Shown here piece by piece: positions 12,760 to 23,559 of a stretch of DNA of 64,000 nucleotides; position 1 is the first letter of the stretch, and the number at the start of each line of letters is the position of its first letter. Below the pieces are notes generated by a model. That model searched no databases. It was not told the DNA's origin and saw only the letters and a program-made list of their open reading frames with translations. The position numbers were made by a program, and so were the translations under genes. The stretch is from Priapulus caudatus. Taxonomy: Eukaryota > Priapulida > Priapulimorpha > Priapulimorphida > Priapulidae. The stretch lies in contig NW_014577238.1 in NCBI RefSeq assembly GCF_000485595.1, positions 171,380 to 235,379 on the forward strand. Direction: 5' to 3'.

Positions 12760-15700
12760 GTGAATCTACTTCCATGTGCGCAGTAGTTGAATTATAATGT
12801 TTGTTGGGCAAGGCAGGTGTTTTAAAAGGAATTTTGGGAGCACCATTGCAAGTTCCAGGGCATCAAGTCAAACAGTTCCTTGAAATGAGTGTCACCAAGA
12901 TAACTAACTTTTTAGCAACACCTTTTTTTATGGGACAGGGATGAATACATACATACACAACAAGAAATTAATGGGGAGGGCACAGAGGCAATTCAGCTAG
13001 GGAAACCATTTTGGTTTACTATTGTGGATATCGTCCTATTTTCGCAGCGCAACGGCAAGTAAGGAGGTCACCCGCCAGTGCTTGCCGTCAGTGCCATTGT
13101 GAAATTCAAACCCTGTGTATACTCACTCGACTGGCATGTCACTGCGTGTTTTAGATTACTAACCTTTCACTATTGCCAAGTTATTCACTTCATTCTCTCA
13201 ATCAAGAATACAATGCGTACCCAATACGTAAATGTCGGTCGGTATCGAAAAAAGAAAACTACAGGTCGTCGGTGGCTTCTACTCTAGTTGGTTTGTATCG
13301 ATATATGCATTCACGATGCCTGCGCAATCCAAATGAAGACGGGAAGGAAGAAGAGAATTTCGATACAATTACGGTAGTAGGCTCAGAATACGACGATTGT
13401 TTGCCCCCACACGATAAAAGAGCCACTGGTAGCAGCGGTTGGGCGGCACCCTACAGGCTGGAGTCGTGGCTAGACTCCACTGATGCTGAGATGGACATCC
13501 ACCCATAACCTGGTTGCATCGATACTATGCTCATCACAAAACCCCAAAATGCTCAAAGCAGGTGGTGTGAGTCGTGATAGCTGCTGCGTCTGCGATGGTA
13601 CTGATGCTGAATCGATCGTCGTTATCAAGGCTCTAACGAGCGACCATGCGCGTGTACTTAGCGTTAGCAGAACATGATTTAGAGCCACCTATAACTCTTG
13701 TGTGTATTACCACTGTTCACATGCATTTGCATCTGTCTACTGATTCCACTTTTCAGAATATAACCACCAACAAACACCAAAATCTCATTCACTCACCATT
13801 ATCTAATAGCACAAAACTAATATTTGTCTATATCAAAAACCCTTTCAGCACACCTTCTACGGATACTAAACCAGTTGCCGCTAAGGAAACAAAACCAGTT
13901 GGAAAGGATCAGAAGGGTGAGTCAAAACAGGATGCAAAATTCGCCGCTATGAACCATGATATATTATATTATAGTTTATACAGCTATTGCCTGATTGTGA
14001 GAAAAATACAGAGATCTGTGGATCTCTGGTCTTGGGCTTGGAGAAATCAATGAAATTTTGCATAAAACCTTGAGTGTATCTTTAAATGAAACACCCAAAG
14101 TCACTTGAAGTAAAGCTTACACAGTAAGGCCTTAATTAAAAAAGTCTTTGTTTGCCCTCACCCGACCCAGGCTGAAAAGTTTGGGTAGTTAGGTCGGTTG
14201 TATTTCTTTTTGAGGGCGTTTTTTTTTTACAAATTCAGCATCCATGGTGTCTACGTGCTCGGGTGTGCTTGTGTGGAGATACCTTTTATGTTGAATGTTT
14301 GTTTTGCTTGGTACATATAATGTATTGCCTACAGTTTTATATAATGTACAGTGATACAATTTGTTTAAAAAAAAGAAAGAAGATCAATAAAAAAATTTGA
14401 GTCGGCCCATTTTTGGCGGGTCGGTCGGGTGAGGGCAAACAAACAATATTTTTTTTATTATAGCCTAACGCTGTTTCACACAGTACGAAACAGCATTGAA
14501 ATAAAAACCTAGAATTACAAACGAATTGTACAAATTACTGTGTGAATATGTTTCATATTTTGTGAGTCAATTTTTTACATTCACAAAAATTGAGTCGTTC
14601 CAAAAATTTAATTATACCCTTTAGGTGCAAACCAGCATGCTGTTGTGGTAAGTAGGATAAAGAAATCATTGTTTATACCTTCATGACTCAGTTTTCCAAC
14701 CATGAAAACCTGTTACAATGGTTATTTATTGTGTGTAACAGATCACAAGCACAGTGTTGCTAGCAGTAGCCTGTCGTCAGGTAGAAACCTGTGGGTGAGT
14801 GGTCTGTCTTCCTCCACACGAGCTACAGACCTGAAGGCTGTCTTTAGCAAACATGGCAAGGTATGTCACATGCGTATATATATATATATATATATATATT
14901 GCTTCTTATAAAGGCTTTGTTATGCACCGTTGTATGTTACATAGTGAACGTCTCGAGTTTAAATGAAAGGTTAATTGTCATGAGTAATCTTACATTTTAA
15001 CGAAACTGTTTAATTTCACTAAAGAAACTCATGTATACAACCTGTTGTATATTGTTTTGTCTCTAGTTAATGCTTACACCTTAATCATTCTCCAGGTGAT
15101 CGGTGCTAAGGTGGTAAGACGACCGCTCGCGACACGTGACTGGTGCACGTTGCTATGGTTTCGTCACAAATGGCCAACCCACCGAAGAGGCAACCAAGTG
15201 CAGGTCCAGCATCTACAGACAGGAAGAGCTGCATGGTCGCCATGATCAGCGTAGAGCGTGTGAAGTCATCCTGGCTTTAATGAGAAAACTGAAAGAGAGC
15301 TATGTGCCAGAAATATCGTGTGGGGTATGTAGAGAAACGCGTTGAAGTGCTTATGTCAAGCGGTAAAGAATATGACCGTAAACTAAAACTGTCCGGGGTC
15401 TAAGTCAATTCTGAATTTCAGGCGAAGAACATCCTGCATTCCTCCCTGGTAAGAAGGCAGTGCTTGGCATAGACCGATAAGCACATTTCAAATTTAAGGA
15501 GAAGCATGTCACAAACAAGATCGGCGTGAAAAGAAAGGATCTGATAGAGTGAAAAGTTGGTAAAGTTAACCAATGTTCTAAAGTTTTTGTTACAAAGGAA
15601 CTATTGCTCAGGAAACGCTGAACGTCCGAAAAATATAGCGAAAATATATAATTCTCACCTAACAGCGGATATATCCAGTGATGAAATTAACACTCGCCAG

Positions 15701-18700
15701 TCGCTGAGCAAGTAAAATAGATGTTGGGCCGCCAGAATTTCATTGAAAGTCGGAATGCGAGGCTTTTGTTTTTAGCCATCTGACATAGTCAGATGCAGCT
15801 CTGTAGAATGGCCATGATTCGTCCGTGCGTCGTCCGTCCGTCGTCCGGCGCCGTACCGTCCTCAACAGTTGGGCAACAAATCTTAACGCTTCGACGTAAC
15901 GGTCTACGATATCTGTGATCGTTGGGGGGATTCATCAAACGAGTTGGAATGTTGAAGCTGGGGGTCAAATGGCAAAGGTCCAAAGGTCAAGAGGTGTAAA
16001 AGAAGGGGGAACATTCACGTCCTTAACTTAAGGTATAGGGAGGACAATGCATGAAATTTGCGGCACAAATCTAACGGCTCTTCGACTATGCTCGTGATAA
16101 GTCGGTGTAATAGCATCATGGTAAGGACAAAGCCATTCACTCGTGCAGTAAAAATTGGAAGGTCAAGACAGGGTCAATAGGTAATGGCAACAGGGCAGAT
16201 TTTTAGACATTTTCTGAGGACATTGGTCTGACGGGCGATTGAAACTTTTGTTTTCAGCGGTGTACCTAGCATTTGTTATGGCTTATTGAAAGGACGCGAT
16301 GAAATGGGTCGGCCTGGTCTGGCTGACAATCCGAAAGTAAGTGTCGGATAACCTTATTGACCCTCAAGAGGAGGGTTAAACATGGAGTTTTGTTGACTGT
16401 TTTAGACAAAGGATGAACTGCTTTTGCTATTAGAGCCCCTCCCCCCACCCTCCCCTTTCCCTCCCCCACCGGCGCCCTGCGGTCCCCACGCCTCTCTCCC
16501 CCACCCCTCCCCTACCCTCTCATCTGCGATAGTGGGCGTGTCTAACAATGATGTGTACGCAACTGCGTGTCTGCATATCTGCGCCTAACAAATGTGGTAC
16601 TACGCACGACTGAAATTTTACGTTTATAATCGTAGCAACAGACCTCAGATGAGCCCAGACGCTCTGCGGCTCTTGTTATAGTTAAACATTCAATAATCAG
16701 TAGAATCACTACGATTTCAGTGCTATGATTACGCCACTACAATTCTCTCACCATTTCCTAGAATTTTGATACATTTTTTGACCACCAGAATGAAAACTAA
16801 TTCACTCTATCCTGCTAGGACTAGGAGTAGGAACACGTTGATACACATGGGGGCATACACGTTCATGGGGGCGGGCATTTTTCATGTTGATTCCCTGGTG
16901 AAACGTAAACCGGGCTCTCATTGGTTCAGGGCTGGGAACTCAGCCAGTGAGAGCATGTGTTGTATATGGTGTTGTATCTGACCAGAGCATATAAACCAAT
17001 GCCACCAATGCAATAAATTTATATGCTCTGATCTGACATTGCCACTGATCATTGGGAAGGAACGTGGGTTGTAACATGGTTGTAATTAGATACTAATGGA
17101 GTTCAGAGAAAACGAGAAGGCGCACTAGAGGATACTAGAGAATATACTGGTTGCGGTACGCAGCTCTGTTTTGGACAAGATATCAGCCGAGTGTTGGTCT
17201 GATACATCCGCCATTCAGCACTTTCTGTTATAGTCCTTCTCGTGTTACTATCTGACTGGTAATCCGCAAGCTTCTCTAATAACAAACTTTACACAGCATC
17301 AGTATTACACTCCTGTTACGCTAGTATGGACCTCTGTGTTTACACTCAGACCAAAATTGCTGCGGTGCGATTATTTGCATTACTGCACCCCGGTCGATGT
17401 CTCGCTCTATCGCGAGAAAGTCCGAGAAATGACAGCGGAAATCAAAAACAGAAAGCAAAATTGTAATCGTGCATGTGTTGGTGAATACGAAGGTTCTAAG
17501 ACATTTTATCTTTACTCTAGACAATTGCTGTTACTCGAGCAATAGCGGTATCTTGAAAGTGGTGAAAACACTGAAGAATTCTCGTAATTATGGCTTTAAG
17601 AAGAGTATGATTTAGCACACTGAATAACGGCAGTTTTTGAAAATATACTCGACCATAAGAAAATGGCAATCTCCATTATGCCAAAACAAAATATAGGTGT
17701 GGTTACGGTTTCCCGACCGACCCTATTTATTCCCAGCGACCCTAAACATTTTATTGTCAATTTTCTTTAGTCCAAAAAATAAAAAAAAATAAAAAATGTG
17801 AATTGGACAGTTTCTGCTTCAAAAGGCACAACGCACATCCTTCGGACATGGTTCAGAAATAAAATATTTCAAGAAAATAAAATGTTTTCCCTACCAACCT
17901 ACCCTATTTTTTTACGGCATGTAACGGTAACCACACATATATTTTGTTTTGGCCTTACTTAATAGTGTCCTTAAATAATTTCAGAGGTAAAAAAGGAAAA
18001 GGATAACAAGAAAACCCCTGAAAAAAAGGATGATAAGAAACAAGAGAAGACTGACAAAAAGGACATCAAAAATGAACGTGAGTATGAATGTGAAATTGCT
18101 GCATTACCAGATCAAACAGTAATCATTTTGTTTACAGTTAACATATTTTATTCCATATGAAGGTCTAATTGATAAATGGAACATAAGATTGCATATCCTT
18201 CCTTGGAAGTTAACTGCTAGATTATCTCTATAATAAAGCTATATTCAAGGTATCCAGAATATAGGCACACACCATGAGCAAACGTAGTGGTGCATTGAAA
18301 TAGATCATGTAGAACTAGATAGCACACCATGTAGGGTCTGGCCAGTTAGCATAAGTGCGGTCCAGTGCAGCACTCTTGTTTTCTTGCAATGATGCTGCTA
18401 ATATTAGGAAACCAATTATCATATAGCTGTCACCGAGGACAAAAAGAAGGACAGCCCCAAGACCGAGAAGGACAGCCCCAAGTCCGAGAAGGACAAGATG
18501 TCAAGCGAAGAGAAGGACAAAAACCCAGAGGATGACAAAAAGAGTGCTGAGGAGAAGGAAGCAGAGCGCAAGGCAAGAGAGGAACGGGATCGCCGAAAGG
18601 TCCTCACTCTTAAGAAAATACAGGTAGGGATGACATGCTGTCTTTTGTCTTAAGTATATATATATTCAGCTAGAATGCAGGCTGTTAGGATGTTTGGCAC

Positions 18701-21700
18701 GATGCACATCACTTGATTTTAATAGGAGCAACGACAGCGTGAAAGGGAGCGTGATCGGGAGAGGATGCAGAGGCAGAGGGAGAGACGTGCAGAATTTGAG
18801 GCAGAGAAGGAAAGAAGGAGACTCCTCGATATTGAGAGAAGGAATCAAGAGGAAGCTCGTCGTTTGCAAGAGGAGAGGGAGAGACTCAGGTAACTATGCG
18901 TACTCTGTGTATCAGCAACACTGAAACGTAGCAGTGGATCGAGTCCATGTGTGCTGACTCTTGTGAAGTGTGTAGCTCTCACATGCTATAGTGCAGTGCT
19001 TCTTAAAATATTTCAGGGTCATTCAGCCCCGAGTCTTTATCACAAAATTTCATTCGCCTGTGACTAAATTTACTTGTGTTTTTGGTAAGTTTCATTCACC
19101 TCAAAATAATTACATTCATCCTTGGGTGAACCAATCACCCAATCACACAATGCTATAGTGTGACATTGGTTTCTGCTCCAGGTTTGAGAGAGGTAGGCTA
19201 GAGAGAGAGAAAGCAGAGGCCGAGCGACTTGAGAAAGAGCGCATTCGTCTTGAGAGAGAACGTCGCGAGAGAGAACGGCTTGAGAGGGAGAGCCAGAGAG
19301 AAGCAGACCAGCGACGCATGGATAATTTCAGGTACTGTCACACACACACATCATCACATCAAACTCTTCCACAGTCATAATCGGTCATTTCTTTATTCAC
19401 AGTATTGATACTGCCTCGACATCATGTATGCTGCTTTTTTTGTCACTGATAGTATAACATGTGCAGATGTATTGAGGTCATGAACAAATCTTCTTTTTGC
19501 ACATATGCTATATACTGTGGCTCTGTTAGTTGAGTGAGTACCGGGTTGTCAAAGACTCGCGTGTAGATCACACTTAGGTTTCATCAAGTTCAATGTTTTG
19601 GTAATTGAGTAGCCATTATGTTATAGGTTTTCCTTATTTAATTCACAGACGACAAGGTCCCAGCAAGCCGATGAATGGCTCACGTCAATTTGCTACTGGA
19701 CCAGGTGGTGGAAGGTAGGTACCAGCTGTCAACTTGACACAGATTTTTGTCTCATTATGTAGTCAGGGCGCAGCATGAAGTGTGGCAGTGAACATGTCCG
19801 TACATGCATACCTACGTACGTACATCAGTAGTTACACAAACGTAAATGGCCTGAGCTACGGCATAGATGTTTAACACAATGGTAAAACTACGTCTAAGAG
19901 TATTACACTATATGACTATTTCGTGAAGACACCTATGTAACTTGCTGACAAACAGTCAAAACAATCACAGCCCATCCTTCGGTTGCTGGGATTGGCCACT
20001 GTACTTGGTTTTGGTTTTTCGCATTTCATGCCTTGATCATTATGACATGTCTATGCGTAGGTTTGAGGATCCACAGCGACGTCCAGTCAAGCGTCCTTTT
20101 GAACCTCGGCAAGGTGATGGAATAGTGGACGACCGCAAGAGACCTGCACCGTCAGACCAGCGCTTTGAAGGAAGAGCTCAGAACTTAGGTGGGGGGTCAG
20201 ACGGCAACAGGTAAATATGTCTAGAACCACGAGTAACGATAACCTAGATGTGGTCACTTTAGTCTGAGAATCTGTGCCAATGAACTGAGTTGAATCTGTA
20301 ATTACTAATATAATAAGATGCATGTCTGTTTAACAAAGAATTGTGGGTTTATATTTATGGATGTTTATGTAAATAATGGAGGTATTGTGTAACGTGAATA
20401 GAACGTGGCAGAAAGTTTCTATGACAACATGATATGCTAACTGATAACAGCCTTTGAGGACAGGTGGTTATATATAACTACCTAAATTATACCTGCTATT
20501 TGGGATAAACACTAAGTACTAGTTCTATTATCTGCAAATCCCCACAACACCTAAGAATTATGAACAGATGTAAAGATGTAAAAGTCTTTTCATGGCAAAG
20601 ACTTGAAGAATGTACAAAGAGAAAAAGGATGAAAGATAGAAGAAAACAGATGTTAAGTGCGACGGGTTTCTCACTCAGGTTTCATGACTTTAACCGCGAC
20701 CGTGACCGCGGGGGGCCGGGCAGCGACACGATTGACCGCCGCGTCGTGGAGAGGTACGAGCGACGGGACGTGAAGCCTTCCGACGGCCGCTTCGAGGCCC
20801 GGCGGGGAGAAAGGGAAGGCTATCGACGCGAGGTTCACCGCCGGTCACCGCCCTCTGGTGACAGGTAAGCTGTTATTATCAAGTAACAGTCTCGGGTGAA
20901 GCCAGTGCCGGAGACTTTGACATTATGTGGGATCCTGTAGGTTTGAGCGATCGAGGATTTCGCATAAAACCTTGAGTGTATCCTTAACCTATACTTCAGT
21001 AGTCCTTGATTGAAAGAAGCATAGTGAAGATAAAGGACACCTGTCTGCATTTCATAGCTGACATTTTGTATATTAGTGAGAGAATGCCCTTACTAAGATG
21101 TTTTTTAAATTGGAATCTCTTTTAGATTTGAAAGATCCAGAGATGCAGATGTAAGGCACCAACGTGACAAAATAAGTGACCGACCAAGCGACCGACCGAG
21201 CGACCGACCGAGTGACCGACCGAGCGACCGACCGAGCGACCGACCGAGCGACAGGGACAAGAAAACGGTCTCCCGACCAGGGCCACACAGATCCTCTGCT
21301 GACAAACGCGTAGGATCCGTGCCTAGTCGCGACGGTCCACCACCAGGCAAGGTGAGCCGGCGCGAGGACACGGGCCGGTCAAGCAGTGACCGGCGACGGG
21401 AGAGTGAGCGCAGTGACCGACCACGCGGACCATCTGACCGCGGTGACCGCGAGGACTCGCGTAGGGAGTGGAAGTCTGAGCGTGCGCACATGCAGGGAGA
21501 TCGACGTTCTGAGAGGTCTGGTCCTGGGCCCTCACGCTCCAACTTTGATTCACGTTATGAATCGCGCAACCAAACGCAATTCAGCGATAACCGCAACAAG
21601 AGTTATGGTGGAGGCCCAGGGGGTGGGGGAGGACCTGTGATGAGTACTGGTCCTACACAGGGCAGAGACCAGTTCAATAATTCCCAAGGACCCAGTTCTC

Positions 21701-21933
21701 AGGGTGGACGCTGGCCAGATAGAGGGCCTGCTCCTATGGCAGTTAATCCGCCCCAGATGATGGGTCCTCCTGCAGGAAACATATACATAAATCCTCAGGG
21801 TGGGCCACCTGGCATTGTCACACCAATGGGTGGCTTTATTAGTAACATAGCTCCTGTTTTCACTGACACACGTGGGAGAGGTCCTGACATCTATGATGCT
21901 TACAAGAATTTAAATACTGGTCGCAGGTTCTAG
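9592..21933 (+). CDS. SAFB-like gene A, 5'-truncated paralogue (16 visible exons)
   Basis: Exons: 9,592-9,671; 9,971-10,060; 10,423-10,453; 12,008-12,545; 13,849-13,916; 14,742-14,860; 15,096 to about 15,250 (frameshifted); 15,422-15,559 (frameshifted); 17,985-18,077; 18,427-18,623; 18,726-18,889; 19,182-19,331; 19,649-19,714; 20,061-20,210; 20,679-20,864; 21,126-21,933 (stop TAG). All except the two noted are open with matching phases and AG/GT borders, and each has a counterpart in gene B. The product would hold the acidic region, the first half of the RRM, a Lys/Glu and Arg/Glu coiled-coil (exons 17,985-19,331) and an Arg/Ser/Gly-rich C terminus. The SAP exon and the next exon are not found upstream. 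Known SAFB/SLTM proteins are nuclear DNA/RNA-binding scaffold factors. Gene A is either a truncated duplicate or has its 5' end misassembled. Confidence 0.8.
12008..12545 (+). CDS. Gene A acidic exon
   Basis: The exon enters in phase 1 after ctag and leaves in phase 2 at AG|gtttgt. It encodes about 179 residues dominated by Glu, Asp, Ala and Lys, with an uninterrupted Glu run near the start. This matches the acidic stretch between SAP and RRM in SAFB-family proteins. The long open frames on the opposite strand are a by-product of the GAG/GAA repeats. The gene B counterpart (40,748-41,318) is 33 bp longer because of a larger Glu/Gln run. Confidence 0.85.
12729..12759. repeat. (GT)n microsatellite in gene A intron
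   Basis: A pure TG dinucleotide run of about 30 bases in the intron after the acidic exon. Confidence 0.9.
13370..13690 (+). other. Intronic segment conserved between genes A and B (A copy)
   Basis: Two blocks (about 13,390-13,500 and 13,580-13,690) are nearly identical to 41,790-41,900 and 41,985-42,090 in the equivalent intron of gene B, although the surrounding intron does not align. The A copy has an open frame ([20 protein letters not shown]) ending in TAA. The B copy carries a frame-changing indel at the same place, so coding conservation is not supported. It may be an intronic regulatory element, a relic exon or an old insertion that predates the duplication. Confidence 0.7.
14126..14468. 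mobile_element. MITE in gene A intron
   Basis: The inverted ends share tttgtttgccctcacccgac on the left with its reverse complement on the right (14,428-14,447). They extend outward through AT-rich sequence to taaggcc on the left and the complement of a similar motif, tagcctaa, on the right. No coding capacity. It lies just before the first RRM exon. Confidence 0.7.
14742..14860 (+). CDS. Gene A first RRM exon
   Basis: The exon encodes 40 residues including [19 protein letters not shown], the beta1/RNP2 (LWVSGL) and helix 1 of an RRM. It is very close to the RRM of human SAFB and SLTM as I recall it. Phase 1 in and phase 0 out match gene B exon 42,606-42,724. The ~40 intronic bases before it are also conserved between A and B. 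Confidence 0.9.
15096..15560 (+). pseudogene. Gene A second RRM exon and following exon, frameshifted
   Basis: These bases align with gene B 43,400-43,858 (RNP1 exon, intron, and the Lys-rich exon after it) but carry many one- and two-base insertions and losses that break the frame from about 15,115 on. The intron between the exons and the repeat that follows are equally degraded, so the change is not specific to coding sequence. The pattern suits an uncorrected read patch (about 15,110-16,750) better than selective decay, but a true inactivating history cannot be excluded. Confidence 0.7.
15770..16430 (+). repeat. Dispersed ~1-kb repeat, copy in gene A intron (noisy, partial)
   Basis: It opens with the small palindrome catctgacatagtcagatg, then cgtccgtccg repeats, ggggtcaaa motifs and cctcaagaggagg. 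Related copies lie at 46,145-47,120, 51,565-52,200 and, inverted, 49,480-50,455. The copy here has many indels. Confidence 0.75.
16431..16540. repeat. C-rich low-complexity tract
   Basis: A run dominated by C with ccctcccc motifs follows the noisy repeat. It may be genuine or part of the same unpolished patch. Confidence 0.5.
16984..17030. repeat. Short hairpin in gene A intron
   Basis: Inverted arms cagagcatataaa and tttatatgctctg flank a ~20-base loop. Function unknown. Confidence 0.6.
17680..17954. mobile_element. MITE in gene A intron
   Basis: The inverted ends are about 28 bp: gccaaaacaaaatataggtg on the left and its near complement on the right, ending ttttggcc. Inside each end are gacc/ggtt-rich segments. 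It sits directly upstream of the exon at 17,985, so its right end lies within 30 bases of the splice acceptor. Confidence 0.75.
17985..19331 (+). CDS. Gene A charged coiled-coil exons (17,985; 18,427; 18,726; 19,182)
   Basis: The four exons encode a Lys/Asp/Glu-rich linker, then long Arg/Glu repeats ([19 protein letters not shown] and similar) that would form a highly charged single helix or coiled coil, as in the region C-terminal to the RRM of SAFB and SLTM. Phases 1, 1, 0, 2 run through without a stop. The second exon contains a short internal duplication (KDSPK...KDSPK) that gene B lacks. Confidence 0.85.
21126..21933 (+). CDS. Gene A terminal exon, Arg/Ser/Gly-rich C terminus
   Basis: It encodes about 269 residues to TAG: a DRPS repeat, Arg/Ser/Asp-rich sequence, then a Gly/Pro/Gln/Asn-rich tail ending NLNTGRRF. 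From about 21,330 to the stop it differs from gene B at only around ten positions in ~600 bp, and the two 3' UTRs diverge at once after the stop. The acceptor is ttttag and the preceding ~140 intronic bases are also shared. Confidence 0.9.
21178..21249 (+). repeat. In-frame 12-bp repeat encoding DRPS x6
   Basis: Six tandem gaccgaccgagc-type units encode Asp-Arg-Pro-Ser. Gene B has two units at the same place (59,119-59,142), so the repeat number has changed since duplication while staying in frame. Confidence 0.95.
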
Positions 21934-22284
21934 TGTGTTGAGAGCCTGAGGATTTACAGAATGGTTGTATACATCATATTAGAATCAAGATTTCGTTGTG
22001 CCCGTTAGTTTCCAGAGTTAATGTAATATAGTATGTTTTTATCGCGTGTGTGTGTAACGTAGAATGTTACATCAGTCGGTCATGTGGCGAGATGTAAGGT
22101 GGAATGTGTGATGAGACGTTGTATGTGGCTTGCGTCATGTAGTCTCTAGACAATAGATGATCGAAACGTGACTGACAGGGAACCAGCGTGAGTCTTACTG
22201 AATTACGGGATGAACGTACATATGATTGACCTCCCTGCCTTTGTCTTCCCCTTTAGCATCCTACTGGCAGTCTCCCTGACTTAA

Positions 22285-22440
22285 AGTTTCTCCCTCCAGC
22301 CTCGTTCATACTCAGATTCTCTATGACTTGGTCTCTCCCTCCAGCATCATTCATACTCGGGTTCTCTCTGCCTTAGTCTCTCCCTCCAGCCTCATTCATA
22401 CTCGGGTTCCCTCTGCCTTAGTCTCTCCCTCCAGCCTTCT
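22285..22440 (+). repeat. ~49-bp minisatellite, about 3 copies
   Basis: The unit contains tctctccctccagcctcatt followed by catactcgggttctctctgc. The last copies are nearly identical and the first is diverged. Confidence 0.85.
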
Positions 22441-22703
22441 TACTCCTTACTCCCATACGTGTCCTTTACTCCTGTACTTTGCCCTTACTCTCGTACTTTT
22501 CTGATCAGTTCAATAATAATACAATTAATTGCTCTTCGGCTACACAGCCTCGCCAATTTCTACCATCACACCTCTTTTTTATGGTTTATTTAAACTCGTA
22601 ATTACGTGTTTTAGATGGCATACTCAATATTACACATTCACTACATTGTAATTGAAAATTGATATGAAAATGGTTTAAATATACATTGTAAATTTTAGTA
22701 GTT

Positions 22704-23096
22704 ATAGCTGTGTTCACACGAGGATTTCAGTACCGTACTTGAGCATTCACACGGTAAAAATATACGCGGCTTATTCAGTACCGTACTGAAATACGCGGCT
22801 TACTCGGCGCTGAAACATTCGGCACCACGCTGGCCGCGTATTGTCTGTCGTGTGAACGCAATTTCGAATTGCGAAACTGTAGTGCGCTTACCTAGACTGG
22901 TACCCTGTTTGCTACACGACGTTAGTGTAGCGTGTGGAACTGTCGACCGGGTACCAGTCTATATTATACCTAGCCAGCTAAGCCTCGATTCTCGTGTGAA
23001 CACACGGGTTGTGTTAGCCCGGTATTTCAGCCGAATTTAGCACCAGATAAGTACGGAACCAGCGAGGCCGTGTATCTCGTGTGAACGCAGCTTATA
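22704..23096. mobile_element. MITE with TTCACACGAG-type inverted ends
   Basis: The left end reads tagctgtgttcacacgag. The right end, reverse complemented, reads taagctgcgttcacacgag. Inside is a second inverted pair, agactggtacc and ggtaccagtct. The flanks are AT-rich, so the target duplication cannot be called. Confidence 0.75.
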
Positions 23097-23559
23097 TGAT
23101 GATAGATGCATTACTCAGTTGTATTCGTGTGTGCTTGAATATGGCTTGTACAAGATATCACATTACATTGTATTAATTTCTGTAATACGTGTAATAGAAC
23201 TCGGTAAATCACATTTATTGTATGTTATTCTTATTGTATGCTCAGTTTAACAGGAGTGTGAAGAAATGATCATAATTTTGGATTGTGAATGAATTGAATT
23301 GTGATCATTATCACATTTGGATGATAATAAATGTTTGATTTGATGTAAACTGACAAGGTTAATATAGATTCATTTCATGTGAATTCTGTTATGTTCTTGG
23401 TTCAGTGAATGATATATGCAGTTCTAATGAATGTGTCCATCTACGTATTATATGACACATTGAACTATACTTTTGACAACTGTACGCATCTGCGTTGCCA
23501 TCGATTTACATAACCAATTAACCATGATACATACAATGAGTTGTGATTACGTATATTTA

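Larger units (their letters stand above)
21934..23331 (+). other. Gene A 3' region with candidate poly(A) signal
   Basis: The first canonical AATAAA after the stop is at 23,326-23,331. If it is used, the 3' UTR is about 1.4 kb and includes a minisatellite and a whole MITE. No nearer canonical signal was seen. Confidence 0.45.

Noticed and set aside
21105-21542. 145-codon minus-strand frame with GRSLGRS repeats (and 59,046-59,435)
   Set aside because: Shadow of the DRPS and Arg/Ser coding repeats in the terminal SAFB-like exons.
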